Shown piece after piece: positions 35,246 to 47,571 of a stretch of 64,000 nucleotides of DNA (the stretch's first letter is position 1; each line of letters starts with the position of its first letter). The stretch is taken from positions 6,500 to 70,499 of the forward strand of contig NW_024003382.1 of assembly GCF_014805625.2 (NCBI RefSeq). The letters are read 5' to 3'. This DNA comes from Glossina fuscipes (Eukaryota > Arthropoda > Insecta > Diptera > Glossinidae). A model generated the notes under the pieces. It saw nothing but the letters and a program-made list of their open reading frames with translations. It did not search any database and was not told the origin of the DNA. The position numbers and the translations under genes were made by a program.

Positions 35246-36563
35246 ATGGCCCCGGGGCCGCCAGATAAAAACTCGAATAGATTTCATCTATTAAGTGATA
35301 TATCCCCCCAACGAAAAAAAAGTAAAAATTCCGATTTTCCGGTGTTGCCAATTAGCGATATAACCCCTATTGATAAAAAATATATTGTTATCTCTTCAAC
35401 CGATGCTAGAATAACAATTTCCCAATTTAGCCCTTTTGCTATAAAAAAAGCTCTAGATAGCATTACAACATACATCGACTCCATCTCGATTCTACGCGAT
35501 GGGAATTTACTGGTCCTCGCTGGAAACCAGCGCGCAACCGAAAAGCTCATAAAGGGCAAATCTTTAGTCAATCTATGTGCTATTTCAGCTAAACTACATG
35601 AGAAACTTAACTCGGTTCGAGGCGTAATTTATGCCCCTTGCTTAAAGCATGTGCCGGAAGATGAAATTGTTCGCGAAATGGGCATTCAAGGAGTGACTGA
35701 AGTATATAAATTAACCAAACTGAATGATGACGGAAAAACACGCTCTCCTACAGGAAGGATTATTTTAACTTTTGATCGCTATCGATTACCGCGAACAGTT
35801 GATGTGGCGTGGTATAAATGTAAAGTAGAACTATACATCCCAAATCCTATGAGGTGTAAAAATTGCCAACGCCTGGGTCATACGGCAAAAAGATGCACTA
35901 GTGCTGCATCTTGTGCTAACTGTGGTCATCCTCCACATACTAAAAGCTGTACCCGTAGTTTCTTCATAAATTGCAGTGATCAACACTCAGCGTTAGACAA
36001 ACAATGCCCACGTTTTGTACAGATGCGTGAAATACTAAAAATCAAAACAGAAAATTACCTTAGCATGGGCGAAGCGCAACGCACATACCGGGAAAGAAAT
36101 CCATCTGTAGCCCATGGAATTGGCAAAAGTAATACCTACGCTGCTGTTGCCTCGCAAATCGAGCCTAGTAAGACTTTAACTCCAACTGCTTCCAATGAAA
36201 AACCTGTTCCACCATTAACCAAAAATTATATTGCGAAAGCAGTCACATCACCCGCCAAAGATAATATTGAAAAAACCAAAGCAACTACAAATATTGAAAA
36301 AATTAAAACAACAACACATATGCTAAAATAAACCAAATTCTCCAGAATCTCCAGCTCTCAACTTTACTCAACAAAACACAAGTGGTAATGAATCGATTCT
36401 TTCATCAATTAATCAATCTTCAATTTCAAATTATTCACGTGCGCTAACTCGTTCAAATGTACCAAATCCCCTAAGTACAGATTATTCTGCTGGTAAGAAT
36501 AAATCATTTGCGAAAAATTCCTATAGCGACCTTCTCGACGGATACACTGATATGTCAACTTAA
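35246..36563 (+). pseudogene. I-element ORF1 (Gag-like nucleic-acid-binding protein), frameshifted
   Basis: From ATG at 35246 the frame runs 361 codons to TAA at 36329. Its N-terminal part lacks recognised motifs. Zinc knuckles begin at residue about 204: CKNCQRLGHTAKRC (CX2CX4HX4C), then CANCGHPPHTKSC (CX2CX4HX3C), then FINCSDQHSALDKQC. In the third the first Cys has become Phe (TTC where TGC is expected). After the stop a different frame continues from about 36334 with ESPALNFTQQNTSGNES and ends SYSDLLDGYTDMST with TAA at 36561. The original protein was therefore about 75 residues longer and a small indel near 36300-36333 broke it. In life it would coat element RNA in the cytoplasm. Confidence 0.85.
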
Positions 36564-36584
36564 CCCTCCCTCCACTCTGCTTAC

Positions 36585-39500
36585 ATGTCATTACAATTAA
36601 ATAAAGTTTTTAAAATTCTACAATGGAACATTAAGGGACTTATTAATAATTTTGATAACTCCGTACACTCATAAGTGATTTTAAGCCAACCTTTTTATCA
36701 CTTCAAGAAACCCATTGTAGAAGCTCTTTTAATCCTATTCCACCCAAATCATATACTGGATACTTCACGAATGCTGATCAAAATTCATATTCCAAACAAG
36801 GAGTAGGTGTTTTTATAAAATCAAGTATACCTCACAAACGCATAAATTTAAGCTCAAATATACAAGCCGTAGCGATACAAATAATGTTAAATATAAAATT
36901 TACAGTGCTTTCGCTCTATATTCCACCTTCGCAATCATTTTCTTAGCAAGAACTCTACAACTTATTCTCCGTATCCTCTGGATCTATGGCACCGCTTTAA
37001 GAGATGTCCTGATCATAACCACTTGTTATTATACAAAAAGGCCAATGCTCTATTCAGGAAGGAATTACGGAAATCAAAGGCACTTAGTTTCGAACTTTTC
37101 TCGAGACGAATTCACAGAAATACATCAATGAAAGTTGTCTGGAACAAAATCAACAGACTTAATGGGACTTCAAACCTGAACCAAATTTCTGCCATCTGCA
37201 CTCCCAATGGAACTTTAACTGACGCAGATTAGATTTCTAATTACTTTGGAAAAGTGTGGTGCGAATACTCCTCTGACAGCAACTTCTCCAGTGCTTTCAT
37301 TGAAAATAAAAGGACTCCAATATCTCCTTCAAATAATATCGATAGATGTGCCATGTTCCTGGAAAAAAGCGTATCTACCTCAGAACTTGGAAGTTGTTTC
37401 TCCAATTTGAAGGGGAAGACACCTTGTCTAGACCGCATCTCATACCAAATGATCAGTGCTATGTCTAAGTCTAGTAAAAAGAAATTACTGGACCTATATA
37501 ATACGGTATTTATGACTGGCCATATACCCTACATGTAGAAACTGGCAACAGTTGTTCCAATTCTAAAGTCAAAAAATGTCTCCATCGCATCTGATTATCG
37601 CCCAATTTCTCTTTTATCTTGCCTCTCTAAGGTATTAGAAAAGATTATGGCATCTAGATTATCTTGGTTTCTTGAATCCAAGAACCTGATAACAAAGCAA
37701 CAAGTTGCTTTCAAGCGGGGTAGAGGGTGCATCGACGCTCTGTTACATATTGATTATTTCACAAGCAAAGCAATTTCCGAACGAAATCACGTAACAATTC
37801 TCTCAATTGATTTCGAAGAAGCGTTTGATGGAGTTGGTCTTCATGTTATCTTAAGACTCTTGAAATCATGGAATGTCGGACCCAAATTCTTCAACTATAT
37901 CAAATCATTCATGTCGCATTGCCGGTTCAAAGTTAGAATCAACAATCATCTTTCTGATTCCTTTCCGCTAAAGAATGGCAATCCGCAAGGATCTCCTCTC
38001 TCTGTCACGCTTTTCCAGATCGTTTTCAACGAAATCAGCGAAATTCTTTGCCGTGTACCAAGAGTGGAACATTGTCTCTACGCGGACGATGTATACATTT
38101 TTACAAAAGAAAAAGACAACACGAAAGCAATCAACATCCTCGAATCTATTGCATGTGAGATCTCCACGTGGGCAAACTCGTCAGGAGCTAAAATTTCTAT
38201 ACAAAAATCAAAAAAAATGCACATATGTCGAAAACAAATGTGCGATGCAGGAAACCTACTGATGCATATTAACGACTTACCAGTACTAAATGTGCAGACG
38301 CTCCATGTTCTCGGGCTCACGTTTTCAAACAATTATCGTTGGAAAGCACACTGCCTTCGGTTAAAAAACTCCCTTTTAACAAGGGTAAATTTCATACAGT
38401 ACGTTGCTTGGAGAAGCCATGCGCATATTAACACTATTGCTTATCTTACCAAAATGCTTGTGTTAAGCAAGATTGACTATGCTTTGATAATTTATGGCAA
38501 TAGCTGCAAATCTAATATCAACATCCTTAAACCGGTCTATCACCAAGCCGTCAGAGCAAGTTGTTATGCTTTTCGGATGACGCCCATAAATAATATTATA
38601 ATTGAAACTGGTCTCCCAACTTTAGAAAATAGACTGTATGAGTTAAAAGCTAAAATAGTCCCTAAGCTTCTTAATTCAAACAAATCCATTCTCGGTGATG
38701 ACGTAAGAAAGATTATTATTGCGAAGAAAATTCTAAAGTCACCATCTGCAATTGACCATTGTTTGTGCATTGCAAAGGAATTGAACATTCCCTTAAAAAT
38801 TTCCCGCCCTTTTGGTGTTAAACCTCCCTGGATTTTGAAAGACTGCTCTTTTGACATCTCACTGTCTATGCACGAGAAAGAAGATACTCCAAATTACGTC
38901 TTCAGGAATCTAATAGCTGAGAAAACCAAAGTATTGGACAGTACTGGTTGGAATCTTTTATACATATACGGCTCAAAATCTTCTGGTCTGCCTCCTGCTT
39001 GTGCCGTGGTTGATGCTACAGGACGAATTCTTCTCAACCACATATTTCACGAAAGTACTTTAACTTTCACAACCGAAGCCAGAGCTATCCTTCACGCTGC
39101 CAACCTTGCCCATAAAAACAAACTCAAAACCGTCATTGTTACTGACAGTTTGTCTGTATTACAAGCTATTCGGAATCCTTCGACTTCGAGATGGAGCACC
39201 ATCAACAAATTAAGGAATATAATTACTACACCCGACGGAAAAATTAACATGTTATGGGTACCAAGTCACATCGTTTTACTGGGAAATGAGCAGGCTGATC
39301 GAGCGGCAAAGTATGCTGCTTCTGCTCCTCTAATTATGGATGATGTCATGGAAAAGTTGGATCTTCAAAGATACATTGGAAGAAAAGTTAAAGGGAAAAT
39401 TGCAGAAGGAAATTTACAATACCATCATCAACACTACTCTTGCATTAACCCTCAATTAACTCCACCTCTACATCCAACAAATGTTGAGAAAACCAAGATC

Positions 39501-39755
39501 CAAACATACTCGAGAATTCGCCTTGGTCATACAATTGCAACTCACCAATGGATCCTAAAGAAGTCTTCTTCGCCAATCTGCAGTTGTGGACAAACTCTTA
39601 CTACAAAGCACATTCTCTGCGACTGCCTCAACTTTTCCTTGGCTAGAAGTATTGAATTTGGAACGATTAACCCTTTGAACATTCTACAATCAGCTTCAGA
39701 ACAGAATATCAATTCTATACATTACTTTATTAATACTACTAAGCTCATTATCTAA
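36585..39755 (+). pseudogene. I-element ORF2 (endonuclease, reverse transcriptase, RNase H), defective
   Basis: ATG at 36585 starts ILQWNIKGLINNF, the usual endonuclease start. A frameshift near 36670 restores SDFKPTFLSLQETHC and KQGVGVFIKSS, and this frame stops at 36944. The rest of the endonuclease is deleted, including the expected DFNAHH-type and catalytic His regions. From 36984 to 39755 one frame holds the remainder, with stops only at 37230 (after TLTDAD) and 37536 (PYM*KLATVVPI, probably Trp to stop). RT motifs are ILSIDFEEAFD, GNPQGSPLS and YADD at 38079-38090. RNase H shows IYGSKSSG (expected TDGS; Asp to Tyr at 38967), TTEARAIL, VTDSLSVLQAI, and WVPSHIVLLGNEQADRAAK. A CSCGQTLTTKHILCDC zinc motif lies near 39578-39625. 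Confidence 0.9.
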
Positions 39756-39880
39756 TGTACATTTTATTATTCTTTTTTATAATTAGAGCCGATAGCCTGT
39801 GTTGCTAGTGCTCAATGTCTTTTTTTAGTCTAAGAATTCATTTCATTAGTCTAAAATTAAAATAATAATAATAATAATAA
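39756..39880 (+). repeat. 3' UTR and (TAA)n tail of the I-type element
   Basis: About 100 bases of AT-rich 3' UTR containing GAGCCGATAGCCTGTGTTGC, then TAA repeats at 39858-39880. The sequence after the tail (GCGAATATGC) should be the start of the target duplication. I found no clear matching copy upstream of ORF1. Confidence 0.8.
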
Positions 39881-41511
39881 GCGAATATGCGCCATAGTAT
39901 GTGCATAAGTGATTGTGTACGGAAAAACAGCAGATACTTATGGATGGAAAAAATATAATTTGTTGTGTTTCGTATTTTGTTTTGAAGAAACGTTTTTTGT
40001 TTCGAAAGCCTATGCTTTGACCACACGCTGTGACAAATCTGTATGAAAATTTTCATATCAAGACCTTTTTATTATTAACAAAAAATATGCTCTAAATTAT
40101 TATATTATTATAATCTATTTATTTTACTTTTGTATTTATTAATTTTATTCGCTTACACATACGTATTTCACATACTTGGTGCAATTTTCCGTATCAAACG
40201 GCACCCAATTGTATATGATAACAATGTTATTTATATTCCATTAACAAACAATTAAATAAATTAATAAAATATTAAAAACAAATCACTAATCTTAGCTTGT
40301 GAAATTTGGATTGGTTTTTATTTTTATGCAATGACACTTTTAACATGAGGTCAAGCAAGTTTCCTCTTCGCTCACAAGAGTCGCGATTTGTTGTAAGGCA
40401 ATGATTTTATCAAAAATTGGTCTCCTGGTTACCTAATTTATATTTTTTGTTTTAATATGCTGCTATATACACCTAATACATAATTTATGTTTATTGTTTT
40501 AATATTCTGCTGCACACACTTCATATTGGGGCCCATATAATTCTAAACTTCCATATTAGGGGCTTTGCAGATGTGATGTCTGTGCGCTACAATATCTGAT
40601 GCGCTATAAACGTTGAATGAAGTTTTTTATCCGAGACAAGTACATCATGGTTTATGCAATATTACCGATTTGTGATTAGCAATAATAGCAATGCAACGTA
40701 AAAGAAAAAAATGAATACACCTAATTCACTTTTTACACGATAGATATGTTCCTAAAAAATTCGTGTAAAAGAGGTATCGGCTAAATGGAAAAAGAGTAGA
40801 TTGGTTCCAGACCTAAAAAAGCGACTGAAAAGTGCAATAACCAATAATAAAAAATTCTTGTTAGAATTGCCTTAAGAATTTATTTTTTGCTTACACATCT
40901 TAATTCATAAAATAAATTATAAAAATTAAATTGAAATAGATTAAAGTTTGAAAAACTAACGTAAATTGCGTAAAAAATACATTACGTCTTTACTATGTTC
41001 ATAATTTGCGAAATCCCGATCATATACACTTGTAATCGACATAACAGAACTGAATTGTAAAAAGTATAATGCGAAATTACAATGCACACATGCGAGCAGT
41101 GCGAATGAAAAATGCCATAGCAACATCAAGAAAAATGTATCAGGAAAATACATTAAAAAATTCATGGAATTTTAAAAATTTTGTTAAAACAAAACAATGC
41201 GGGTGGAAAGGGAATTATTTTCTTTTTAACTCGTGTTAAGTCAAGTTAGGTGTAACATTAAGTGTAAGCACAAATTGAAGCAAGTAAGTACAAACAAAAG
41301 TTTAATTTAGTTGTGAAAAAAAGAAATTTGAAACTAACACATCCCGGAATTTTTCACTACATATTTATATATAATAATATTGAAATACATAAATTAATAA
41401 TTTAATAATAATATTGATTTACCTAAATAATGTGATAATACTGAAATTAAATATTTGTAGCAAACATAACACTATTTCAGAGGTGATTCCAGGTATTCTT
41501 CTTCTTTTCAG
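39881..41511. other. AT-rich stretch, nothing recognised
   Basis: No gene or transposon motif. The last 20 bases are the pyrimidine tract of the acceptor at 41511. Confidence 0.4.
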
Positions 41512-41572
41512 GATGGTTTCAACGGATCATGGGAATGGAGTTCGCTCGAAAGCCTGCCCTAGAGGACAAAAG
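41512..41572 (+). CDS. Candidate small exon between consensus splice sites
   Basis: A strong acceptor (TATTCTTCTTCTTTTCAG) precedes 61 nt that end AAAAG|GTATTT. Two of three frames are open. One starts with ATG at the second base (MVSTDHGNGVRSKACPRGQK) and would make this a first coding exon. The other reads WFQRIMGMEFARKPALEDK. The island is GC-richer than its AT-rich surroundings. It could be an internal exon, a first coding exon or a non-coding exon of a plus-strand gene. No family was recognised. Confidence 0.35.
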
Positions 41573-44360
41573 GTATTTTAAGAATATTTGTACAATGAAA
41601 AAGCGAGCTGTTATTCTCCTGTTAGAATGATAAAATTTGGAAAACAACCATGAGCAAATGTCTATAGAAAAATTAGATAAAAATTTAAAAATAATTGGAG
41701 AGAGAATCGAGATACAAACAAAATAAACAGAAACAAATTAAAATTATTACATCATTTTTTATTTAAAATAAATTTTCTCTCTTATTTATTTAAATTGGCC
41801 AAAAATGCAGCGTCAATAGTATATCTTAGAATAGTGCTTAAAAAGAGAAAGGGTTAATTAGGAGAAAAGGGCATTACATTAAAACTGGATAACATGTGCA
41901 AGTCATGAAGTTAGTTAATTAACTAACTAATAACGTAGCTTACTATCTACCTTAAGAGTTACAGAAATTATGACGCAGAAAAGATTGTAGAAATGTAGAG
42001 CAGGAATATTTTGTCCACAAGTTGACACATAGAAATGCTATATTTGGATCTGTCGAGATCAATATTGTTAGCAGTATTCAACTTACCATTCAGTATAGCT
42101 GCACTACAGCCTAAATGAGGTTAGAGCATTATGCTATGTCAGGCAACCATTCGTTCAGATCAAACCTTTTCTTGGACTTTTAGCGTCTTTGGCTAATGTA
42201 ATTTTATACAAGACGTGCTGTTGTTAATTATGTGTTTCAATAAATTTCGAGAAAATAGAACCGCTTGGTCGCTTCGCAAGCATGTGCCGTTCAATTTGGA
42301 TTGATGCAAGTGTGAAAAGCAGCGCTTTATCTGTGAAACGCCGCCTGCGGAAGTTATTAAGCATTTGTCTGTAAAGTATACCAGACAACTCTAGCTATAG
42401 TTCATTTCCATATATTCCTTTTTTTTTAAATACGTTGCTGTTTTAGAATTTAAAAACAAATTTCTTTTGAACATTCAAGTTTTATTATCGATTAATCTGA
42501 CATGATATAGTCATATAACCAAACATCCACAATGTCAGTTCTCTTGATATGCTTTTCCCATGTCATGATTGCTTTGCAGTCTACGCTCTCCTGTGTTTGA
42601 CACAAATCATTCAACGATTAATCTAATTGCAATTAAATAGAACTTATTTGCTTGTAAATGTCGACTTTTGCACGTGTGCGATATGTTCAATTTTCTTAAA
42701 AGCCACTTTGCGCTTGCAATTGTTTACATTATGTATGCATTGGAGTTAAAACTCTCGGAAAGGAAAGAACAAAAAGACAAAAGAATTTTTGAAAGCATAC
42801 AATTTTCTATACGAAAGCCGAGAACGAACCACGTTTTATATAGGCTGGAGCAATGTGGTAGCTAAAAAGAAGAGCCCTAAATGTATTGTTGAAACGAAAG
42901 AATTGTTTTATTTTGCAATATATCCGATACAATTAAGTTTTAAGTTAAGTCTCATTCAAAAGGATACGATGGTTTCTCCGACAGGAACGAACAAACTGAA
43001 CTAATTTGCGACCGCTGTGTTCATTAAATTACATCTGATATCACCAATAGTACTTTCAGCAATTTGATTTATTTTTGTAAACCAATGGCAATTTTACTGA
43101 AAAAAACTTCTTTCTGGTAATGAATTTTGCAATCTATTACAGACAACTAAAAGCTTCTTTTGGGGCGAAATCCCTTAAGACGAAAAATAATCAGCCATAA
43201 GGGTACCGGAATTTAAAAATTAATAATGTAGCGATGCTTGTAGGGAGGAAGTGAGCGCTAAATCGAGAGGGAAAGTAAAAATTAAACAATCGTTTTCAAT
43301 GCTTATATGTTAAGCAGTACCACTATAAAGCTTAAAAGTTAACCAATATATGTGTTCTATTCAAAATTTAAAAATTTGAAAAACTTTAAAAACAGTCTCA
43401 ACTGCATTAAGCTATAAATTAATTAAAAAGTACTTATAGTATACTTGTAGTTAAATTTAATACTTTTAATCTACATTTAATGAGTTATTTTCTGCTTCTT
43501 CGAGCACTTTATCTACGTATCTATAAACGATAAGCAAGTATGTGCCTATACTTGACTTTTGTTAAAGAAAATTAGATCCGCTTTGAACCGAATCTCTGAT
43601 GTCATTCACTTTATCAGGTAAAAATCTCATATGCTGCCTAGGTAATTCTTAAAGGACTTGGATAACTTTTGATATCGATATCAGCTGGAATTTAAAAAAA
43701 AATACGATTTTCGAATTTCTGTCTTGTTTTTTCAGTTTTTTTTCTGCTCATTTTTGAAAAACAAGAACAAGTTATAGTAGTAGCGTAAGGATGAAATTGG
43801 GGGGTAAAGAAATGATGATTAAATCGATCTTACATAACAATATTTTATCGAAATCCTGATACGGATTTCTTGGTGTTACAACCGGAATGACAAATCTAGT
43901 GACACCAATGAAGGATACGGTGTGATACTACGTTACAGATGAGAAAAGTTTTACGCTAATAACATTTTATGTGCGCATAAAATGTAAATTTTTAATTACA
44001 TGCATATGCTCACTACATAGTTGATGTATGCGTAGAAACTGAGACAGGTGCTAGCACAATGTACAGTTAAATGCATATGAAACCATTATATTTTGCTACG
44101 CAACGTGATGCGTGGTGATGAACTTCTGAAACTTGGTTTTATTTGTGAATTTGTATATACTTTTTCTTCAATACTTCGGAAATTATTGAATTTTTCAAAC
44201 GAAATTTTGAAGTCTCTTTTGCAAACTATTGATAATGTGAAGTTGGTTATGCGGGAATTAAGATTTATATCTTGAAATTGACTGCCAATAATGGAAAAAT
44301 TCAAAAACTAAATGGCTGATGTTTCTCAAATTTACAGCGAAATATTGAAGAATTTTTACT
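41573..44360. other. Unassigned; probable intron or intergenic
   Basis: No further exon was recognised. A GC-richer patch at 42250-42370 has no sustained frame. Overlapping frames at 42668-43004 are not convincing. Confidence 0.35.
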
Positions 44361-44708
44361 TTGGTGGCTTTTCATGTTTTGCAATCAGCCAAGTTTGGTG
44401 AAAGTTGCGCAGAGGGAGGGATATTGTTAAATGATTTATTTGATTTTATTTGTCAGCTAACGTATAGAGCAATGAAAACAAATCCAAATAGTTACTTGTT
44501 TTCCTTTCACAAGAAGCAATCACTTGGTAGCGTGGATACGCCACTCGCCGTAGCCAGAGGCATTGTTGAGGAATCATTACAGAAATTCGACTTTGTAGCC
44601 TTAAAAAAATCAAATAGACAAAAATTGTTTATGTGTGCAGCAGCGGAAAGTTCAGACGCAAATTTTGATAAATTGTTTTCGCTCCATGTATTTCTTCATA
44701 TCTTATGA
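44361..44708 (+). CDS. Unassigned 115-codon open frame
   Basis: The longest non-transposon open frame in the window. It starts VAFHVLQSAKFGESCAEGG, continues FICQLTYRAMKTNPNSYLF, and has a charged second half (SVDTPLAVARGIVEESLQKF, then KKSNRQKLFMCAAAESSDAN). Composition is fairly protein-like, but no domain was recognised. No acceptor directly precedes the frame, and no poly(A) signal follows the stop. Further plus-strand frames on each side (44093-44275, 44736-44960) have Leu/Phe-rich content, which could mean a relic read in shifted frames. Could be a decayed transposon gene or chance. Confidence 0.25.
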   Translation: MVAFHVLQSAKFGESCAEGGILLNDLFDFICQLTYRAMKTNPNSYLFSFHKKQSLGSVDTPLAVARGIVEESLQKFDFVALKKSNRQKLFMCAAAESSDANFDKLFSLHVFLHIL

Positions 44709-45704
44709 AGCAATTTGACGTGCGCGTAACATTCTTTGACGTTCTTGGCAGTCTTGTTTCAATTATTAGATATTGCGAAACATTACGTTTTCTTTAAGGT
44801 AGTACATGATATACATTTACTTATTGCAGTGTTGTACGACTTACTGACCAAACTTCTGAATTCGCTTAAAGTGATCATATCTCGTTTATCAGTTAAAAAC
44901 ATTTTGTCTTTTTTTGCAAGCTTTAACGCCATTAATCGATTAAAAAAACAAAATTCTTGATATATTCCTTACGAATTTTTTTTTATAAATATAAAAAGAA
45001 GAAAAATTTTTCCTAAAATCTGTCCTTCTATCCACCATTATTTTTAATTTTAATGATTGTAGCTTTATTCCTTAGAATATGATGTCTTGTCTCTTTACAA
45101 ATAAATCCATTCAAAATATTAAAAGTAGAATCACAATTTCCACTGCCGGACTAGAAGCTACGTTTTTGTTTTTTTGCTCTTTCACAAAAATAAAATACCT
45201 CTATTAGTGTCTGACTTATATCAGCCGAATTTGTAAAAAAGTTCTTGTTTGCTGTTTGGATGATGTTTATTAACTGCATTTTTTTCTTATTACCTACTTT
45301 ACATTAAGCTTATTCTTTACTGATTATTATCTTAGTCAATGATTCTCAATGGGAGCAATCGCGATATTCTATATTCTACTTATTTCATCAGACGATCAAG
45401 TTTTACCACGCTATGCTGAGGCGTTATTTGTACCGATCGTTTCTCTTTACCAGAAATTTTGTCAATACATTTAAATGTTTAAATATATGTAAATATATGC
45501 GAACTTCTAAAGGTATTTTAATATTTAGGAATGTATGAATATGTGCAGCCGCTACACAAGTTACAGAGAAATCTTAATACTTAGGGTTATATGTAACTAC
45601 GTGTACGGCAATAAATGTTCAGATAATATTAAAACATGACGAAACTCTATATACCCATGTATAATGACTCAATGTAGTCTGTTTGGGAGTGCGGCCTTAT
45701 TTTC
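44709..45704. other. Unassigned intergenic sequence
   Basis: AT-rich. The 74-codon frame at 44736-44960 is Leu/Phe-rich and not assigned. Confidence 0.35.
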
Positions 45705-45800
45705 AATGTTACATATGGCGGGCGTCATGACTCGGCGCATTATGGGATGACAAATAAAAGAACTTGGAGAGTGCAACGTGAATTGCAGTAGAATAAAAAG
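45705..45800 (+). repeat. Dispersed repeat family B
   Basis: GGCGGGCGTCATGACTCGGC, then GACAAATAAAAGAACTTGGAG and AGTGCAACGTGAATTGC. These are the family B blocks of 6456-6650 in compressed form. Confidence 0.5.
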
Positions 45801-46997
45801 GTATAAAATAAATTCTATAAAAAGTTTTTTTTAAGCAATGTTTTAAGTAAGTGAATTAAAATGCAGAATTTAAATTTTATCGCAACCTCTCTTATGTGAC
45901 TATACCTCAAACCCGATTGCTCACGCATTAAATCTTAAAAGCTACCAGCTTTTATATATACTCCCATAAAAGTGACTGAGATACAATTGCCATCTTTTAG
46001 TTGATTTAAGTAAAAGCTAATTTCAAAAAAATGTTGTATAATTTATTTACTTAACAAATTAGAAGTTTTAACTTAGCAGTATGAACCAATTAAGTGAATT
46101 TTATATCACTAACGAAAGCCTTGACACTAAGCGTTCGCGGGAGAATAAATGTTCAGCCAACATTCATACGAAAATAGTTGATATAATATATGATTGTTTC
46201 TATTTTTCACTGTTCTGTTTTTATATCATTCTACGTAGAAATGTTGAATTTGATCACAGCGGACTTTATCATAAATTGCACATAGGTGACGACTGTGCCG
46301 ATAACCGGTGTTACGTTGTTGTGATTATGACAGCGTGACTGCCGTGTGATGTCACCATTCAACCATGCGGCTAACTAATTGGTTTTGTGATGTGAAAACC
46401 TGTTAAATCCTAGTGAAGCAAAAATGGAGCACTTTATAAGTGAGTGGGTATCTCGGTAAAATGTAATTCACATCGTTAAACAAATTAAATGTTTTGCAAC
46501 ACAGAAAGCGTAAGTTTTTGTAAAAATTAAAACAACTGTTGCCGATTAAAGTTCGATTTCCGTTTGAATTTTAAAGCCGATTATATAAAATATTTTCATT
46601 TAAAAGTTTCACGAAACTTGATCTACACTTTAGGTTGATATTAGAAAAGGAAGAATTTTGTCAAAGCAAGTGTCCATAAAAAGCGTAAACTAGAAGCAAC
46701 TCGTTTTTTCTAAGCAAAAATTCTTGAGCTTTTGCTCATTATTCATAAATTATAAAAGAAAGAAGGATAATATATTCTGAATTTAGTTTACGAAGGATCC
46801 CACTGTTAATGTTGAAAGATAAAAAAAATTGCCCAAGCATATATAAACTTATGAATGCCAGATTTTAATTTTTTCACTTTTTCGACTTTTTCTATTTTTT
46901 ACATATAAGATAAATAAGAGAGAAAGTTAACAATTTTTCTATATCTACGCCATCATACACTGTCTATCTTAACATATTTTGATTCTAAATTCAATAG
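45801..46997. other. Unassigned; one weak open frame
   Basis: A plus-strand frame at 46081-46338 (MNQLSEFYITNESLDTKRSR... with one hydrophobic segment) follows a modest acceptor (AACTTAGCAG) and could end at a donor CATAG|GTGACG near 46286. Support is too thin to call an exon. The rest is AT-rich. Confidence 0.3.
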
Positions 46998-47110
46998 GGT
47001 GGGCGGTACTATATGGAGGATTTGTTTTTTCTTAGCAGTACTATTAATATGGATACAAAACTAGAGTTCTTCGGGAGTAGAAAGCTACATGCTGCATCAA
47101 GCTGGCAATA
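46998..47110 (+). repeat. Dispersed repeat family B, diverged copy
   Basis: AGGGTGGGCGGTACTATATGG, GCAGTACTATTAATATGGATAC and CTTCGGGAGTAGAAAGCTAC follow family B order, compare TAGTACTAACAATATGGGTATC at 6464-6485. Confidence 0.4.
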
Positions 47111-47571
47111 ATTTAGGTGAAGTATTTTTGAACAACTTTTTATCGGATTCCTGTTCCGCTTCTGCTTTAAAGGAATTCGTTGTTTTTGGTTGCGATATCG
47201 TTGTTTTGTTGTAGTTTCCGAAACCTTTTTTTTTCTTCAAAATTTTTCCTCTTGTTTTTTTTTCTCTTACTTGTTTTAAAATGGAAACGGCCTAGGAGTG
47301 GTTGACTCGATTTTCACGACATTTGGACTAAAAGTTTGTTTAATTATCCAAAATTGTTTTTCTTTTCTTTTCCTTTATGTCAACCCGTCTTCTTTTTAAC
47401 GACTGCTAACTTTAAGATAAACTTCGATTAGGTTTTTTTTTTTCTTTTCTTTATTATATTATACGATTTTCACAAAATTTGCAATTAACTTATTTCTTAA
47501 ATAATTGCTTTTAGTGCTTTAAATTTAAGAATGTTTAAGTACAGGCACGCAGACAGATTGACATTTCATAT
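47111..47571. other. Pyrimidine-rich low-complexity stretch
   Basis: T/C-rich plus strand with several runs of T. No gene. Confidence 0.5.

Larger units (their letters stand above)
35246..39880 (+). mobile_element. I-clade non-LTR retrotransposon, nearly full-length but defective
   Basis: ORF1 (Gag-like, zinc knuckles) is followed after 21 bases by ORF2 (apurinic endonuclease, reverse transcriptase, RNase H, C-terminal CCHC). It ends in a short 3' UTR and a (TAA)n tail at 39858-39880. An RNase H domain plus a TAA-repeat end instead of poly(A) is characteristic of the I clade (I factor of Drosophila). Damage includes the ORF1 frameshift, a large endonuclease deletion, two stops in ORF2 and a lost RNase H catalytic Asp. 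Start is given at the ORF1 ATG because the 5' end of the leader is not defined. It is the best-preserved transposon in the window. Confidence 0.9.

Noticed and set aside
37975..38262. 95-codon frame inside the I element
   Set aside because: Out-of-frame shadow of the reverse-transcriptase frame.
16104..41572. Joining the first exon at 16104-16155 to the exon at 41512-41572
   Set aside because: The leftover T plus GA creates a TGA stop, so the phases are incompatible.
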